Shown one piece after another: positions 56,301 through 64,000 of a stretch of DNA of 64,000 bases; positions within the stretch are counted from its first letter, which is position 1, and each line of letters starts with the position of its first letter. The notes below the pieces were generated by a model. It was not told the DNA's origin and did no database searches. It saw nothing but the letters and a program-made list of their open reading frames with translations. The DNA is from Lachnoanaerobaculum orale (GTDB lineage Bacteria; Bacillota; Clostridia; Lachnospirales; Lachnospiraceae): assembly GCF_003862485.1 (NCBI RefSeq), contig NZ_RRCM01000002.1, positions 205,704 to 269,703 on the forward strand, given 5' to 3'. The translations under genes and the position numbers were made by a program.

Positions 56301-59300
56301 TCATAGTTATCGATATCGGCTTCCTTATTTGTAAGGTCTTCACTAAGTCCGAGCTTTCCGGCACCGTTAAATACCTCCGCACTTGGAGTTGTGGATCCGC
56401 CATGCTTATAAAGCTGTGTTGTAGTTCCGTCTATATAGTGGTTGACTGTGATATTTCCGGCGTTCTTACGTTTGTACTCATAAGTTACTGTAATATCACT
56501 GCCTGCCGGCGGATAGTTACCTGTATGACCTGTAGGTGTTGCACTTACCAAGTCATAGTTTGTAAATGTATTCGGTGTTGTTGTATACGGTAATCCAAGT
56601 TTTCCGGCTCCGCTCATTGTATCAGGTGATTGAAGCGGTGTATTGGTTCCCTGCTCTACATATTTTACTATAACATTTCCGGCATCTTTTCGTCTGTACT
56701 TGTAGATAACTGTCTGTGCAGTTGTTCCATGTGTAAGGGTTGTTGCTCCTGTGCTGCTTGGGCTTGTAGCTGAAGGTGCTCCGCTTACATCTACACTTAC
56801 ATATTCAAAGTTTGCAATATTTGCAGCCTGATTTGTAAGGTTCTCAGGTAATCCGAGTTTTCCTGTTCCTGAGATTGTAACCGCACCCGGTGTACCTCCT
56901 GTAGGAGAATACAGTTCGGTTGTAGTTCCGTCCTCATAGTGATGTACTGTTATATTTGCCGCATTCTTTCTTCTGTATCTATAGATTACAGTCTGTGTTC
57001 CGGTCTGATATACGACATTTGTCTGGCCTGAGCCTCCGGTTGCTGTAAGTCCCGGTGCTCCGCTTGTATCGACACTGACATATTCATAGTTGTCTATGTC
57101 GGCTTCTCTGTTTACAAATGTTTCACTCAGTCCAAGCTTTCCTGTTCCGTCAAATACCTCAGCACTTGGAGCTGCGGCTCCTGTAGGCTTATACAATTCA
57201 CTTGACTGTCCTACTTCATAGTGATGTACGGTAATATTACCTGCGTTATTTCTCTTATAGTAATAGGTTACCGTCTGGTTACCGCTCTGATATGTACCGT
57301 TTTGATTGCTCGGCACTGTCACCACAGTAAAGTTCGGAATAGTCTGTGCAGTTGTTGTATAAGGCAGACCGAGTTTTCCGGTTCCCGATAATGTCATATC
57401 AGGTGCCACCTGATTTGTGGTTCCCTGCTCATAGTGGTGTACTATAACATTTCCGGCATCTTTTCGTCTGTACTTATAGATAACCGTCTGTGCAGTAGTT
57501 CTATGTGTAAGTGTTGTCTCTCCTGTGCTGCTTGGGCTTGTAGCTGAAGGGGCTCCACTTACATCTATTCCTACATAATCGTAGTTGTCTATATCGGCAG
57601 CTTTATTTGTAAGATCTTCAGTCAATCCAAGTTTTCCTGTTCCCGAAATGGTCACTGCACTCGGTGTTCCTCCGGATGTCTGTGAATAAAGCTCTGTGGT
57701 AGTTCCGTCCTCATAGTGATGTACCGTTATATTTGCCGCATTTTTTCTCTTATAATAATAAGTTACAGTCTGCGGTGTACTAATATAAGTAACAGTTGTT
57801 GCACCTGCTGCACTTGGTGATGTCGCACTGCCGGCTCCTGTTCTGTCCACACTTACATACTCAAAGTTGTCTATATCTGCAGCTTTGTTTGTAAGGTTTT
57901 CGCTCAGTCCAAGCTTCTGCGTACCGTCAAATACCTCGGCACTTGGAGTTGTGGCTCCTGTCGGTTTATAAAGTTCTGTAGTCTGACCCACCTCATAGTG
58001 GTGTACAGTAATATCTCCCGCCTGTTTTCTCTTATACTTAAGTATAACGACATTCTGACCCGGATTCAGTGTACCGCTAAGCGGTCTGCCGTTTGTAAGA
58101 TCAGGCTCAGCATATTCAAAGTTTGTTACACCTGTAAGAGTTGTAGCCGGTGTAACACTGTATGTTGCTCTAAATGCGTGTGTAGAATCTGTATCCGGAA
58201 CATTTCCGCTTCCGTCATCAAGAGGTATCGGATTACCCGACATATCTACATACTTTACTTTAAGTGTTGAATTGCTTGCTTCAAGGGCCGCATTGGCAGT
58301 CTTTTTATCTGCACTCGGTGTTACTGTGACATTTGCCTCAAATACAGCATTGCCGCCGAGTGTACCGTTACTGAAGTCGTTACCGATTATAAGTGACGTT
58401 GAAGTAACATGTATTCCGCTTAATGTATCTCCCGTACCCGGAGTAACCACTACCTTGTATGTACCCTGAGTTGAGATATTGTCAAATGAATAGTCACCGT
58501 TTGCATCAGCTGTAGTAGTAACAGGGTTACCGCTTGCATCAAGCACCGGTGTACCGTCCGACTTATAAAGTGCTACGCTTCTTCCTGCTGCAGGTGCATC
58601 ATCATCTGTTGTAAGATATGTGCCGTTTGCAGTTCCGCCTGTAGGAGGTACATCATAATAAATCTTACCGCTTATTTTGTACTTCTTAGGTGTTACTGTA
58701 TTGGCAAGTGCCTCAAAAGCACCTGTATAGTTATCGCCTGAGAATCCTGCAAAGGTATTTACCGCCTTATCTGTAGTATCAAGAGGTATTGTACTCGGCA
58801 TCTTTGCTTTAAATGTAATTATATCCGTACTGTGACTTGCAAGTACATGTCCCGGCTTCATCTTTGCTCTGAACATAGTTACCTGCGACCAGTCGGATAC
58901 TGAAGATACCCATGTAGCTCCGCCATAGTTTGCAGCTATATTACCCTCAGTAACAGGTGTAGTGCTGTATTCATATGTATAATTTGCATTTGCGTCTATC
59001 GGTCCTGCAAGTGTTACCTTATATGTAGAACCTCTGTCCGCATAATTGCCCTGCTGGTCAGGTGCTATACCCTTATCACCTACATGAGGCAATATATCAA
59101 AGAATGTATATCCGCTTACCGGATCTACAGAGTTGTTAAATATATTTAACTGATAATCCACTATCTGCTCACTGTCCGGAGTGGTAATAGATGAGTACTG
59201 TGTATTACCGGCATCGGCTCTCTTTGATCTCTTGGTCAAGATAAGCTCAAGCGGAGGAGTATATACATACTTTTCTTTTTTACTTGAGAACTTCTCGGTA

Positions 59301-61531
59301 GTATTGCCGTCATTATCAAGATCAAGTACATCCGCATAAAGTCCCGGTATCTGACTGCTTGCAGGCGCTTCCTCATTATTATCCCATGAAAGATATGTAT
59401 CTATAGTACCCGGTCCTGCAGTAACATTTCTGGTAAACTTAAATCTTGGATATAAGTACATATAATAGTATGTACTGTTACCTTGCGGTATATTCAAGTC
59501 AGGAAAATCCCATATATAGGCGGTCTTTCCTGTATTTTTAAAGTTATATTCCACTCTGTAATTATTTAAAACCGACGATGTCAATTGAGGCGTATAATAA
59601 CTATTTCCTGTTAAACCTTGGAACTCAAATCCCGGATCGGCTAAAACATAGTACTTAGGATTTTTTATATCTCTGCCGCCGTCACCTAAGTTATAATAGA
59701 ACTGTATATTATCAGTTACATTTGCTATATCATTGATATATTTTGTACCTAAATCATTGTTCTGAGTATAATGTTGGTACTCATACGCAAAAGCTTTTGT
59801 CCAATTGGCATAATCTCTGCCTTGCCTGCTGACCGCATTGTTATCACCATATAATGTAGCTTTATTATACGTTCTGACATAGCTGCTTGAGTTATTCGGC
59901 ATCGGCGCCAACTGTGCCTTGATATTATTATAAGCTCCTTGCTCCAAACGGAACTTATATGTCAGCTGGACTGCATTACCCGGAGCTTGTACCTCTATAG
60001 GGGTATCGAACTTAAGCTCTATTTTTTTATAGTGCTTAGGTGCAGGTAATGTAACCTCTGTGGAACCGGAGGTAATAGATACGTTATTAGCTATTATTTC
60101 AGTACTTCCGTCCGCCTTAGTACCTATAAGTTTATTATGTGAAAGTGCAGCCTGCTGTGTCGTATCCAACACAGGAATATACTGCGATGAAGTAGGACCT
60201 GTCGTTCCCTGCACAGCTCCTGTAGCGTTGGTATAGGTAATTGTGTAAGATATAAAATCCATATCCACTTCAGGTGTATCTTCGATAGTACTGATAGTGT
60301 GATGATATGTACCTTGTGCCGGATATTGTCCCGGATTTCCTGCATACCAGCTCCAACCTGCATACATTCTATAACTGTGAATAGATGTATCTTGGTCTCC
60401 TAAGAGTATAGTCCACGGTGAATTCGTACTCTTACTGAAGCTTAATCCGTAATCTGAAGGCGGTGTTCCCGGATATGAATAATATCCTACTTTTGCAACA
60501 GACTTTTGTAATGATGCCGCATCTAAAGAACCGTCATCATTTACAAACTGCCATGTAATAGGGAATGACACATATGCATATGACGACTGTGTTCCTACAG
60601 GTTGATTATTATATTTTATATAGAACTGGTCATATGTACTTGTAATATTTCCATACTGTGTATCCTTACTTATAGTATGGTTACTTGCGTTGTATACCCA
60701 TCCGGCATTATTAGTATCTGTTGTATCGAACCTTTCATTAGCAGGAAGCTGTACTGTAAGTCTTGTTTTTCTTCTGTCGGATCCATAGCTTCTTGATGCC
60801 GTACCATGGAATGTACCGGCAGCAGGCCAATTGGTTCTATAAGTACTTATATAGACTCTACTGCTGTAGTTGTTTGACAGTGTGGTATTGTTCTGTAAGT
60901 CGGTACTGACTCCCTGTAAAAAGCTGTAGCTTGTAGAATAATTGTTTGTCTCATTTGTATATCCTATAGGATATGTCTTTGCCACAAATGTATTGTTATT
61001 ACTCTCAAGCAATGTTCCGTCGGCACTGTATACCTGCCACGGTATTGTATAAGTCTCATTATTGGCAAGTGAATTTGCCTGTATTGTTGCCTTAAAAGGT
61101 ACTGTCTGAGTTACACCTCCACCTAAAGTATTGTACTTCATTGTAACAATAATGTAATCATTATCACTGCTGTTATCAATACTTAGGTAGTTTGTTGCCG
61201 GTCTGTTCAGCCATGTTGAAATATTGGAAGTACTTATATAGTTTCCAAATACTTTCTTAGGCAAATACAGCTTTGAATATGCACCCGGCAAACTTCTTGT
61301 CGGTGACGAAATTTTTATTTTCGCATAAAACGGTACTTCTTCACCTACATAAAAGTCTGTGTTTCCTCTTGCAGCTGTTGCAACATCGTCATATGTAATA
61401 CTTGATACTATATCCGGATCATCCACTACCGCAGGCAGAGCCGCGTGAGCAGTGAAGATGTCGCTCATGGATAAGAAAACCATAACAAATGACAAAAGAG
61501 CCGCTAAAAAGCGTTTTCTAAATTGCTTCAT
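53378..61531 (-). CDS. Giant MucBP-repeat surface adhesin (2717 residues)
   Basis: The longest intact paralog. A signal peptide (RFLAALLSFVMVFLSMSDIFTAHA) is followed by a unique-to-family beta-rich region to about residue 1000 and a SdrD_B-like module (KIYYDVPPTGGTANGTYLT). Eighteen MucBP-like repeats then run to about residue 2490. A proline-rich stalk follows (PSPINPISPVTPITPINP) and a Gly/Ser linker. The C-terminus has SVPKTAD, a membrane segment (YFFILISSLAAAISLVL) and a KKKEDR tail. AAAGGAGG precedes the ATG. The last repeats and stalk closely match those of the split adhesin at 4791. A sortase would be needed for wall attachment, and none is in the window. Confidence 0.9.
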   Translation of the reverse strand: MKQFRKRFLAALLSFVMVFLSMSDIFTAHAALPAVVDDPDIVSSITYDDVATAARGNTDFYVGEEVPFYAKIKISSPTRSLPGAYSKLYLPKKVFGNYISTSNISTWLNRPATNYLSIDNSSDNDYIIVTMKYNTLGGGVTQTVPFKATIQANSLANNETYTIPWQVYSADGTLLESNNNTFVAKTYPIGYTNETNNYSTSYSFLQGVSTDLQNNTTLSNNYSSRVYISTYRTNWPAAGTFHGTASRSYGSDRRKTRLTVQLPANERFDTTDTNNAGWVYNASNHTISKDTQYGNITSTYDQFYIKYNNQPVGTQSSYAYVSFPITWQFVNDDGSLDAASLQKSVAKVGYYSYPGTPPSDYGLSFSKSTNSPWTILLGDQDTSIHSYRMYAGWSWYAGNPGQYPAQGTYHHTISTIEDTPEVDMDFISYTITYTNATGAVQGTTGPTSSQYIPVLDTTQQAALSHNKLIGTKADGSTEIIANNVSITSGSTEVTLPAPKHYKKIELKFDTPIEVQAPGNAVQLTYKFRLEQGAYNNIKAQLAPMPNNSSSYVRTYNKATLYGDNNAVSRQGRDYANWTKAFAYEYQHYTQNNDLGTKYINDIANVTDNIQFYYNLGDGGRDIKNPKYYVLADPGFEFQGLTGNSYYTPQLTSSVLNNYRVEYNFKNTGKTAYIWDFPDLNIPQGNSTYYYMYLYPRFKFTRNVTAGPGTIDTYLSWDNNEEAPASSQIPGLYADVLDLDNDGNTTEKFSSKKEKYVYTPPLELILTKRSKRADAGNTQYSSITTPDSEQIVDYQLNIFNNSVDPVSGYTFFDILPHVGDKGIAPDQQGNYADRGSTYKVTLAGPIDANANYTYEYSTTPVTEGNIAANYGGATWVSSVSDWSQVTMFRAKMKPGHVLASHSTDIITFKAKMPSTIPLDTTDKAVNTFAGFSGDNYTGAFEALANTVTPKKYKISGKIYYDVPPTGGTANGTYLTTDDDAPAAGRSVALYKSDGTPVLDASGNPVTTTADANGDYSFDNISTQGTYKVVVTPGTGDTLSGIHVTSTSLIIGNDFSNGTLGGNAVFEANVTVTPSADKKTANAALEASNSTLKVKYVDMSGNPIPLDDGSGNVPDTDSTHAFRATYSVTPATTLTGVTNFEYAEPDLTNGRPLSGTLNPGQNVVILKYKRKQAGDITVHHYEVGQTTELYKPTGATTPSAEVFDGTQKLGLSENLTNKAADIDNFEYVSVDRTGAGSATSPSAAGATTVTYISTPQTVTYYYKRKNAANITVHHYEDGTTTELYSQTSGGTPSAVTISGTGKLGLTEDLTNKAADIDNYDYVGIDVSGAPSATSPSSTGETTLTHRTTAQTVIYKYRRKDAGNVIVHHYEQGTTNQVAPDMTLSGTGKLGLPYTTTAQTIPNFTVVTVPSNQNGTYQSGNQTVTYYYKRNNAGNITVHHYEVGQSSELYKPTGAAAPSAEVFDGTGKLGLSETFVNREADIDNYEYVSVDTSGAPGLTATGGSGQTNVVYQTGTQTVIYRYRRKNAANITVHHYEDGTTTELYSPTGGTPGAVTISGTGKLGLPENLTNQAANIANFEYVSVDVSGAPSATSPSSTGATTLTHGTTAQTVIYKYRRKDAGNVIVKYVEQGTNTPLQSPDTMSGAGKLGLPYTTTPNTFTNYDLVSATPTGHTGNYPPAGSDITVTYEYKRKNAGNITVNHYIDGTTTQLYKHGGSTTPSAEVFNGAGKLGLSEDLTNKEADIDNYEFVRVDVTGASGANTPNTTTGATTVTYVAGNQVVNYYYRRKDAADITVHHYEDGTTTELYSPTGGTPSAVVVSGSGKLGVTESFTNKEANIANFEYVGVDTSGAPSATTPSATGTTNLTHGTNPQTLIYKYRRKNAGNVLVHHYEQGTTTSVSADENLSGVGKMGLTYTTSPASVANYTVVSAIPADHTGIYPSTGTTVVTYYYTRNNAGDVTVHHYEQGTTTSVAADESLSGTGKLGLPYTTNDQSIQHFTLVAQPANKNGTFTTGAQTVIYEYRRNDAGNVLVHHYEAGTTTQVSPDENLSGVGKSGLTYTTSPAAVANYTVVNAIPTNHSGNYPASGTTVVTYYYTRNDAGDVTVKYLEQGTGTSLHSDFVLSGAGKLGLPYTTNEENITDYELVAQPANKNGTFTAGSQTVIYEYRRKPAGDVTTVYVDDEGNVISTPDVQSGVGKLGLPYTTTARTIPNFTLVSTPLNANGVFTSGTQTVTYVYRRSDAGNVTVYHKSVYDNSDLTAPNVLDGTRKLGLPYTTSPESYADFEISSVPANANGTFASGTQTVTYLYKRKQSGGVRVNYLDNHGNSIDTPDNITGTDNVGLPYTTTPKVIANYDLISVPANANGTFTVAPITVDYIYKRKDAGTVTVEHIDENGNVPLDTPEVMDGSEKLGLPYTTSAKSFDNYDLVSVPTNANGTFTSTDQSVTYVYRRKDAGNVIAHYINTAGFPIESDEVLDGARSLGLTYNTTQKDITGYSLYLVQGRETGIFTNGTIEVTYIYRKNPSVVITPVPPVTPTPIAPSPINPISPVTPITPINPVNPITPSPISPITPISPSPINPITPSPITPSRIATPSQIITPGRDQDLVIRPNRPIATPSIATSSNGSRGGSGSFGDANVRPAKTVTTNNGQSKNAIDTVVPVIDKPVTDTKKPTPQKATIVPDTRRAMSVPKTADSKDVRGYFFILISSLAAAISLVLKKKEDR

Positions 61532-62044
61532 TAAACCTCCTTTATTCAGTTTATTTTACTATCGTGTCTCAATATTCAAGTTTTATATTTTTTAAGTGAG
61601 ATTTGATTGAATTATCTTGATATAAAATGCGTTTTTGTATTGCGTTTTTAATGTTAACAAATTGTTATACTCCGTAAAATAAAGTCTATAAAACTGATAA
61701 TACACTATAGTAATGATTTTTGAACACATATAGGAGTCATCTATACGATCACTCCGCCATTAACTCTTACTTATTCTTCTAACCATATACACTCCTCCTT
61801 CTTCACTCTCACTATATTTATACTTATAACATATTTTAGTTAATAATGGAATATTTTTTTAATTTTGTCTTAAATACAGGTATTATCTGATAAAAGTTTT
61901 TAAACTGACTTGTGCAATACTTACATATGTTTTATAAATTTTATTTATTCTCTTCCTTTTATATGTTGATTAAGATACTAAAGTCTAATTGCAGTCTATT
62001 ATCTTTAAAGTTTTATTTAAAATTTTTTAACACTGTTATTGCAA
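61532..62044 (-). other. Long AT-rich leader of the third adhesin
   Basis: About 510 bases with no substantial gene. The only coding-like element is a strong ribosome-binding site (GAAGGAGGAG, near 61794-61803) with an ATG at about 61786 that opens an eight-codon frame, MVRRISKS, ending in TAA. A further short ATG follows at once. This may be a leader peptide or the scar of a lost gene start. No riboswitch-like structure was recognised. Confidence 0.5.
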
Positions 62045-62076
62045 TAAAAAAGCCCCCCGACATATGTCGAGGGACT
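62045..62076 (-). terminator. Terminator of the fourth adhesin gene
   Basis: GTCCCTCGACATATGTCGGGGGGC forms a stem followed by six Ts on the minus strand, just past the stop codon. Confidence 0.85.
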
Positions 62077-62092
62077 AAAGAATGCTTATCCT

Positions 62093-64000
62093 TTATTCAG
62101 TTTCTTTTTTCTTCCAAAAGATTACAGCAGCTGCGAGTGAGCTTATGAATATGAACATATATCCTCTCACATCCTTTCTGTCTGAAGTCTTCGGAACCGA
62201 CATAGCTCTTCTTGTAGCCGATATTGAGCTCTTAATATCTTTCTTAAGCTCATTTTTATCAGGCTGCGGATTTCTGTTGGAAATCTTCGGCTCGTCAATA
62301 ACGATTTCAGGCTTTTGTATTGCATCCTTAGAATTTGTATCCTGAACGGTAACGGTCTTTGTCGGTCTCACACTTGAATTACCGTCTGAAGAACCGCCGC
62401 CACCCTTTCTTCCGTTAGATCCTGTAGCAATTGAAGGTGTTGCTATAGGTCTGTTAGGTCTTATAACCGGATCCTGTTCTCTTCCTGGTGTAATAATCTG
62501 ACTTGGTGTAGCTATTCTTGACGGTGTTATCTGACTTGGTGTTATCGGATTAACCGGATTTATCGGTGTTATCGGTGTAACAGGGTTTATCGGGTTAATC
62601 GGACTTGGACTAACCGGTGTTATCGGGCTTATCGGACTAGGCGTTATCGGATTAACCGGATTTATCGGTGTTACAGGTGTAACAGGGCTTATCGGGTTAA
62701 TCGGACTTGGACTAACCGGTGTTATCGGGCTTATCGGACTAGGCGTTATCGGATTAACCGGATTTATCGGTGTTATCGGTGTAACAGGGCTTATCGGGTT
62801 AATCGGACTCGGACTAACCGGTGTTATCGGGCTTATCGGACTAGGCGTTATCGGATTAACCGGATTTATCGGTGTTATCGGTGTAACAGGGCTTATCGGG
62901 TTAATCGGACTTGGACTAACCGGTGTTATCGGGCTTATCGGACTAGGCGTTATCGGATTAACCGGATTTATCGGTGTTACAGGTGTAACAGGGCTTATCG
63001 GGTTACTCGGGCTTGGCGCTACCGGAGTCGGTGTCACAGGAGGTACCGGTGTAATTAAAATCGTGTTAGTAATAGTGAATCCCGTTGCAGCTGTACCGGA
63101 AATGGTTGTTGAATAGCCATCAATATGAACTTCATCAACTGTGTATTCAATCTCATGTCCATCATCGGCATACTTAGGTAAGTTAGAGAAAGTATGTTCC
63201 CAGTTATCATCTTTTGTAAGAGTAACGCTTTCCTTCTCTGTACCGTCTGCTAACAATTTGATAGTTGCAGAGTCCGCTTCTTTTCCAACCCAGACTTTTT
63301 TGACCGGAACAGATATTTTTTCTGTATTGGTGTTCGTTACAGTGAAGCCATTTTCCATATCGCCGGTTATTGAAGAATCGTAGTTCGTGATTGCATCTTC
63401 TTTAACGGTATATTGAATCTCACTGCCGTCTGTATTCTTTTTCTTTAATCCTTCAAAAGTATGTTCCCATTGGTTTCCTGCGTTAAGTGTGACAGAATCG
63501 ACCTCATGACCATTTGCAAACAGGTGAATAGTAGCCCCGGTTCCTTCTGAGCCTATCCACTTCTTCGTTACATGAATAGACCTCTTTTCCAAAATCGTGT
63601 TAGTGATATTGAATCCCGTTGCAGCTGTACCGGAAATGGTTGTTGAATAGTCATCAATATGAACTTCATCAACTGTGTATTCAATCTCATGTCCATCATC
63701 GGCATACTTAGGTAAGTTAGAGAAAGTATGTTCCCAGTTATCATCTTTTGTAAGAGTAACGCTTTCCTTCTCTGTAACGTCTGCTAACAATTTGATAGTT
63801 GCAGAGTCCGCTTCTTTTCCAACCCAGACTTTTTTGACCGGAACAGATATTTTTTCTGTATTGGTGTTCGTTACAGTAAAGCCATTTTCCATATCGCCGG
63901 TTATTGAAGAATCGTAGTTCGTGATTGCATCTTCTTTAACGGTATATTGAATCTCACTGCCGTCTGTATTCTTTTTCTTTAATCCTTCAAAAGTATGTTG
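62093..64000 (-). CDS. C-terminal part of a Cna_B/proline-rich surface protein (runs off the window)
   Basis: The open frame continues past base 64000, so only the last 635 or so residues are present. They begin with repeated Cna_B modules (VTKKWIGSEGTGATIHLFAN, VPVKKVWVGKEADSATIKLL), which often form Lys-Asn isopeptide bonds as rigid stalks. A long Pro-Ile/Val-Ser/Asn repeat follows (SPINPISPVTPITPINPVNP). Then comes the same Gly/Ser linker as in the split adhesin, and a C-terminus with SVPKTSD, a hydrophobic segment and a KKKETE tail. No MucBP repeat is seen in this part. Upstream domains and the start are outside the window. Confidence 0.88.
   Translation of the reverse strand, partial: QHTFEGLKKKNTDGSEIQYTVKEDAITNYDSSITGDMENGFTVTNTNTEKISVPVKKVWVGKEADSATIKLLADVTEKESVTLTKDDNWEHTFSNLPKYADDGHEIEYTVDEVHIDDYSTTISGTAATGFNITNTILEKRSIHVTKKWIGSEGTGATIHLFANGHEVDSVTLNAGNQWEHTFEGLKKKNTDGSEIQYTVKEDAITNYDSSITGDMENGFTVTNTNTEKISVPVKKVWVGKEADSATIKLLADGTEKESVTLTKDDNWEHTFSNLPKYADDGHEIEYTVDEVHIDGYSTTISGTAATGFTITNTILITPVPPVTPTPVAPSPSNPISPVTPVTPINPVNPITPSPISPITPVSPSPINPISPVTPITPINPVNPITPSPISPITPVSPSPINPISPVTPITPINPVNPITPSPISPITPVSPSPINPISPVTPVTPINPVNPITPSPISPITPVSPSPINPINPVTPITPINPVNPITPSQITPSRIATPSQIITPGREQDPVIRPNRPIATPSIATGSNGRKGGGGSSDGNSSVRPTKTVTVQDTNSKDAIQKPEIVIDEPKISNRNPQPDKNELKKDIKSSISATRRAMSVPKTSDRKDVRGYMFIFISSLAAAVIFWKKKETE
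62541..63040 (-). repeat. 102-bp proline-rich minisatellite
   Basis: About 4.9 tandem copies of a 102-base (34-codon) unit start at 62541, 62643, 62745, 62847 and 62949, differing at only a few positions. The unit encodes alternating Pro with Ile, Val, Asn, Ser or Thr. The same motif occurs as a single short stretch in the adhesins at 4791 and 53378. The array is in frame, so copy-number change would lengthen or shorten the stalk without a frameshift. Confidence 0.9.
63057..64000 (-). repeat. 534-bp tandem repeat of a Cna_B pair
   Basis: The unit at 63057-63590 recurs from 63591 to the window edge with very few differences (for example Gly versus Asp in the ADGT/ADVT and DGYST/DDYST segments). 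Each 178-codon unit holds two different Cna_B domains. The array probably continues beyond the window. Confidence 0.88.

Noticed and set aside
62541..64000. Tandem repeats that could be mistaken for a CRISPR array
   Set aside because: The repeats are contiguous 102- and 534-base coding units without unique spacers or cas genes.

Overview
The window looks like a chromosomal segment from a low-GC Gram-positive anaerobe of the Clostridia, most probably family Lachnospiraceae. The evidence is a YesM/YesN two-component pair, desulfoferrodoxin plus rubredoxin, a small DUF6472-like protein, choline-binding-type repeats and very large MucBP-repeat surface proteins. An oral genus such as Lachnoanaerobaculum is my guess, not something I can prove. 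Almost every gene lies on the minus strand. The plus-strand exceptions are a LysR regulator, tRNA-Arg, birA, a small GNAT protein, an Rrf2 regulator and the choline-activation gene. No insertion sequence, phage, CRISPR array or rRNA was seen.

Layout from left to right. 61-4395 holds greA, dtd, response regulator and sensor kinase, read leftwards, preceded by a probable 6S RNA with its own promoter (4426-4670). 4791-13523 is a giant MucBP adhesin split by one in-frame TAA. 13854-16828 is a metal-controlled unit (arsR, HMA chaperone, P-type ATPase, luxS) with two operator dyads in its promoter. 16994-27237 appears to be one long housekeeping operon: pfkA, dnaX, ybaB, recR, an acidic TPR protein, a CvpA-like protein, an O-antigen-ligase-like protein and trpS. 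27381-34395 is a mixed region with three tRNAs (Lys-CTT, Arg-CCG, Thr-GGT), regulators, acetyltransferases, an L,D-transpeptidase, queA, a lipoprotein and birA. 34447-38383 holds pepT, a phosphoesterase, a rhodanese-TtcA fusion and two small proteins. 38481-39419 is mscL, superoxide reductase and rubredoxin.

39738-43438 is a divergent pair: a choline-binding-repeat secreted protein, and a fused HTH + phosphocholine cytidylyltransferase + choline kinase. 43569-46852 is a four-gene operon (AIM24-like, TerD-like, zinc phospholipase C-like, HAD phosphatase). 46949-64000 carries three more giant paralogous adhesins, the last running off the window.

The most distinctive content is the adhesin family. 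It comprises four paralogs in one orientation on both sides of a 33-kb housekeeping block. All have a noncanonical sorting-like C-terminus (VPKT, then Q/S/A, then D) in place of LPXTG. The family also has highly recombinogenic repeats: 213-bp MucBP units, a 102-bp proline-rich minisatellite and a 534-bp Cna_B pair. One member is interrupted by a single nonsense codon. Other points for follow-up are luxS inside the metal-efflux operon, the HTH-LicC-LicA fusion facing a choline-binding protein, the rhodanese-TtcA fusion and the TerD/AIM24 operon.
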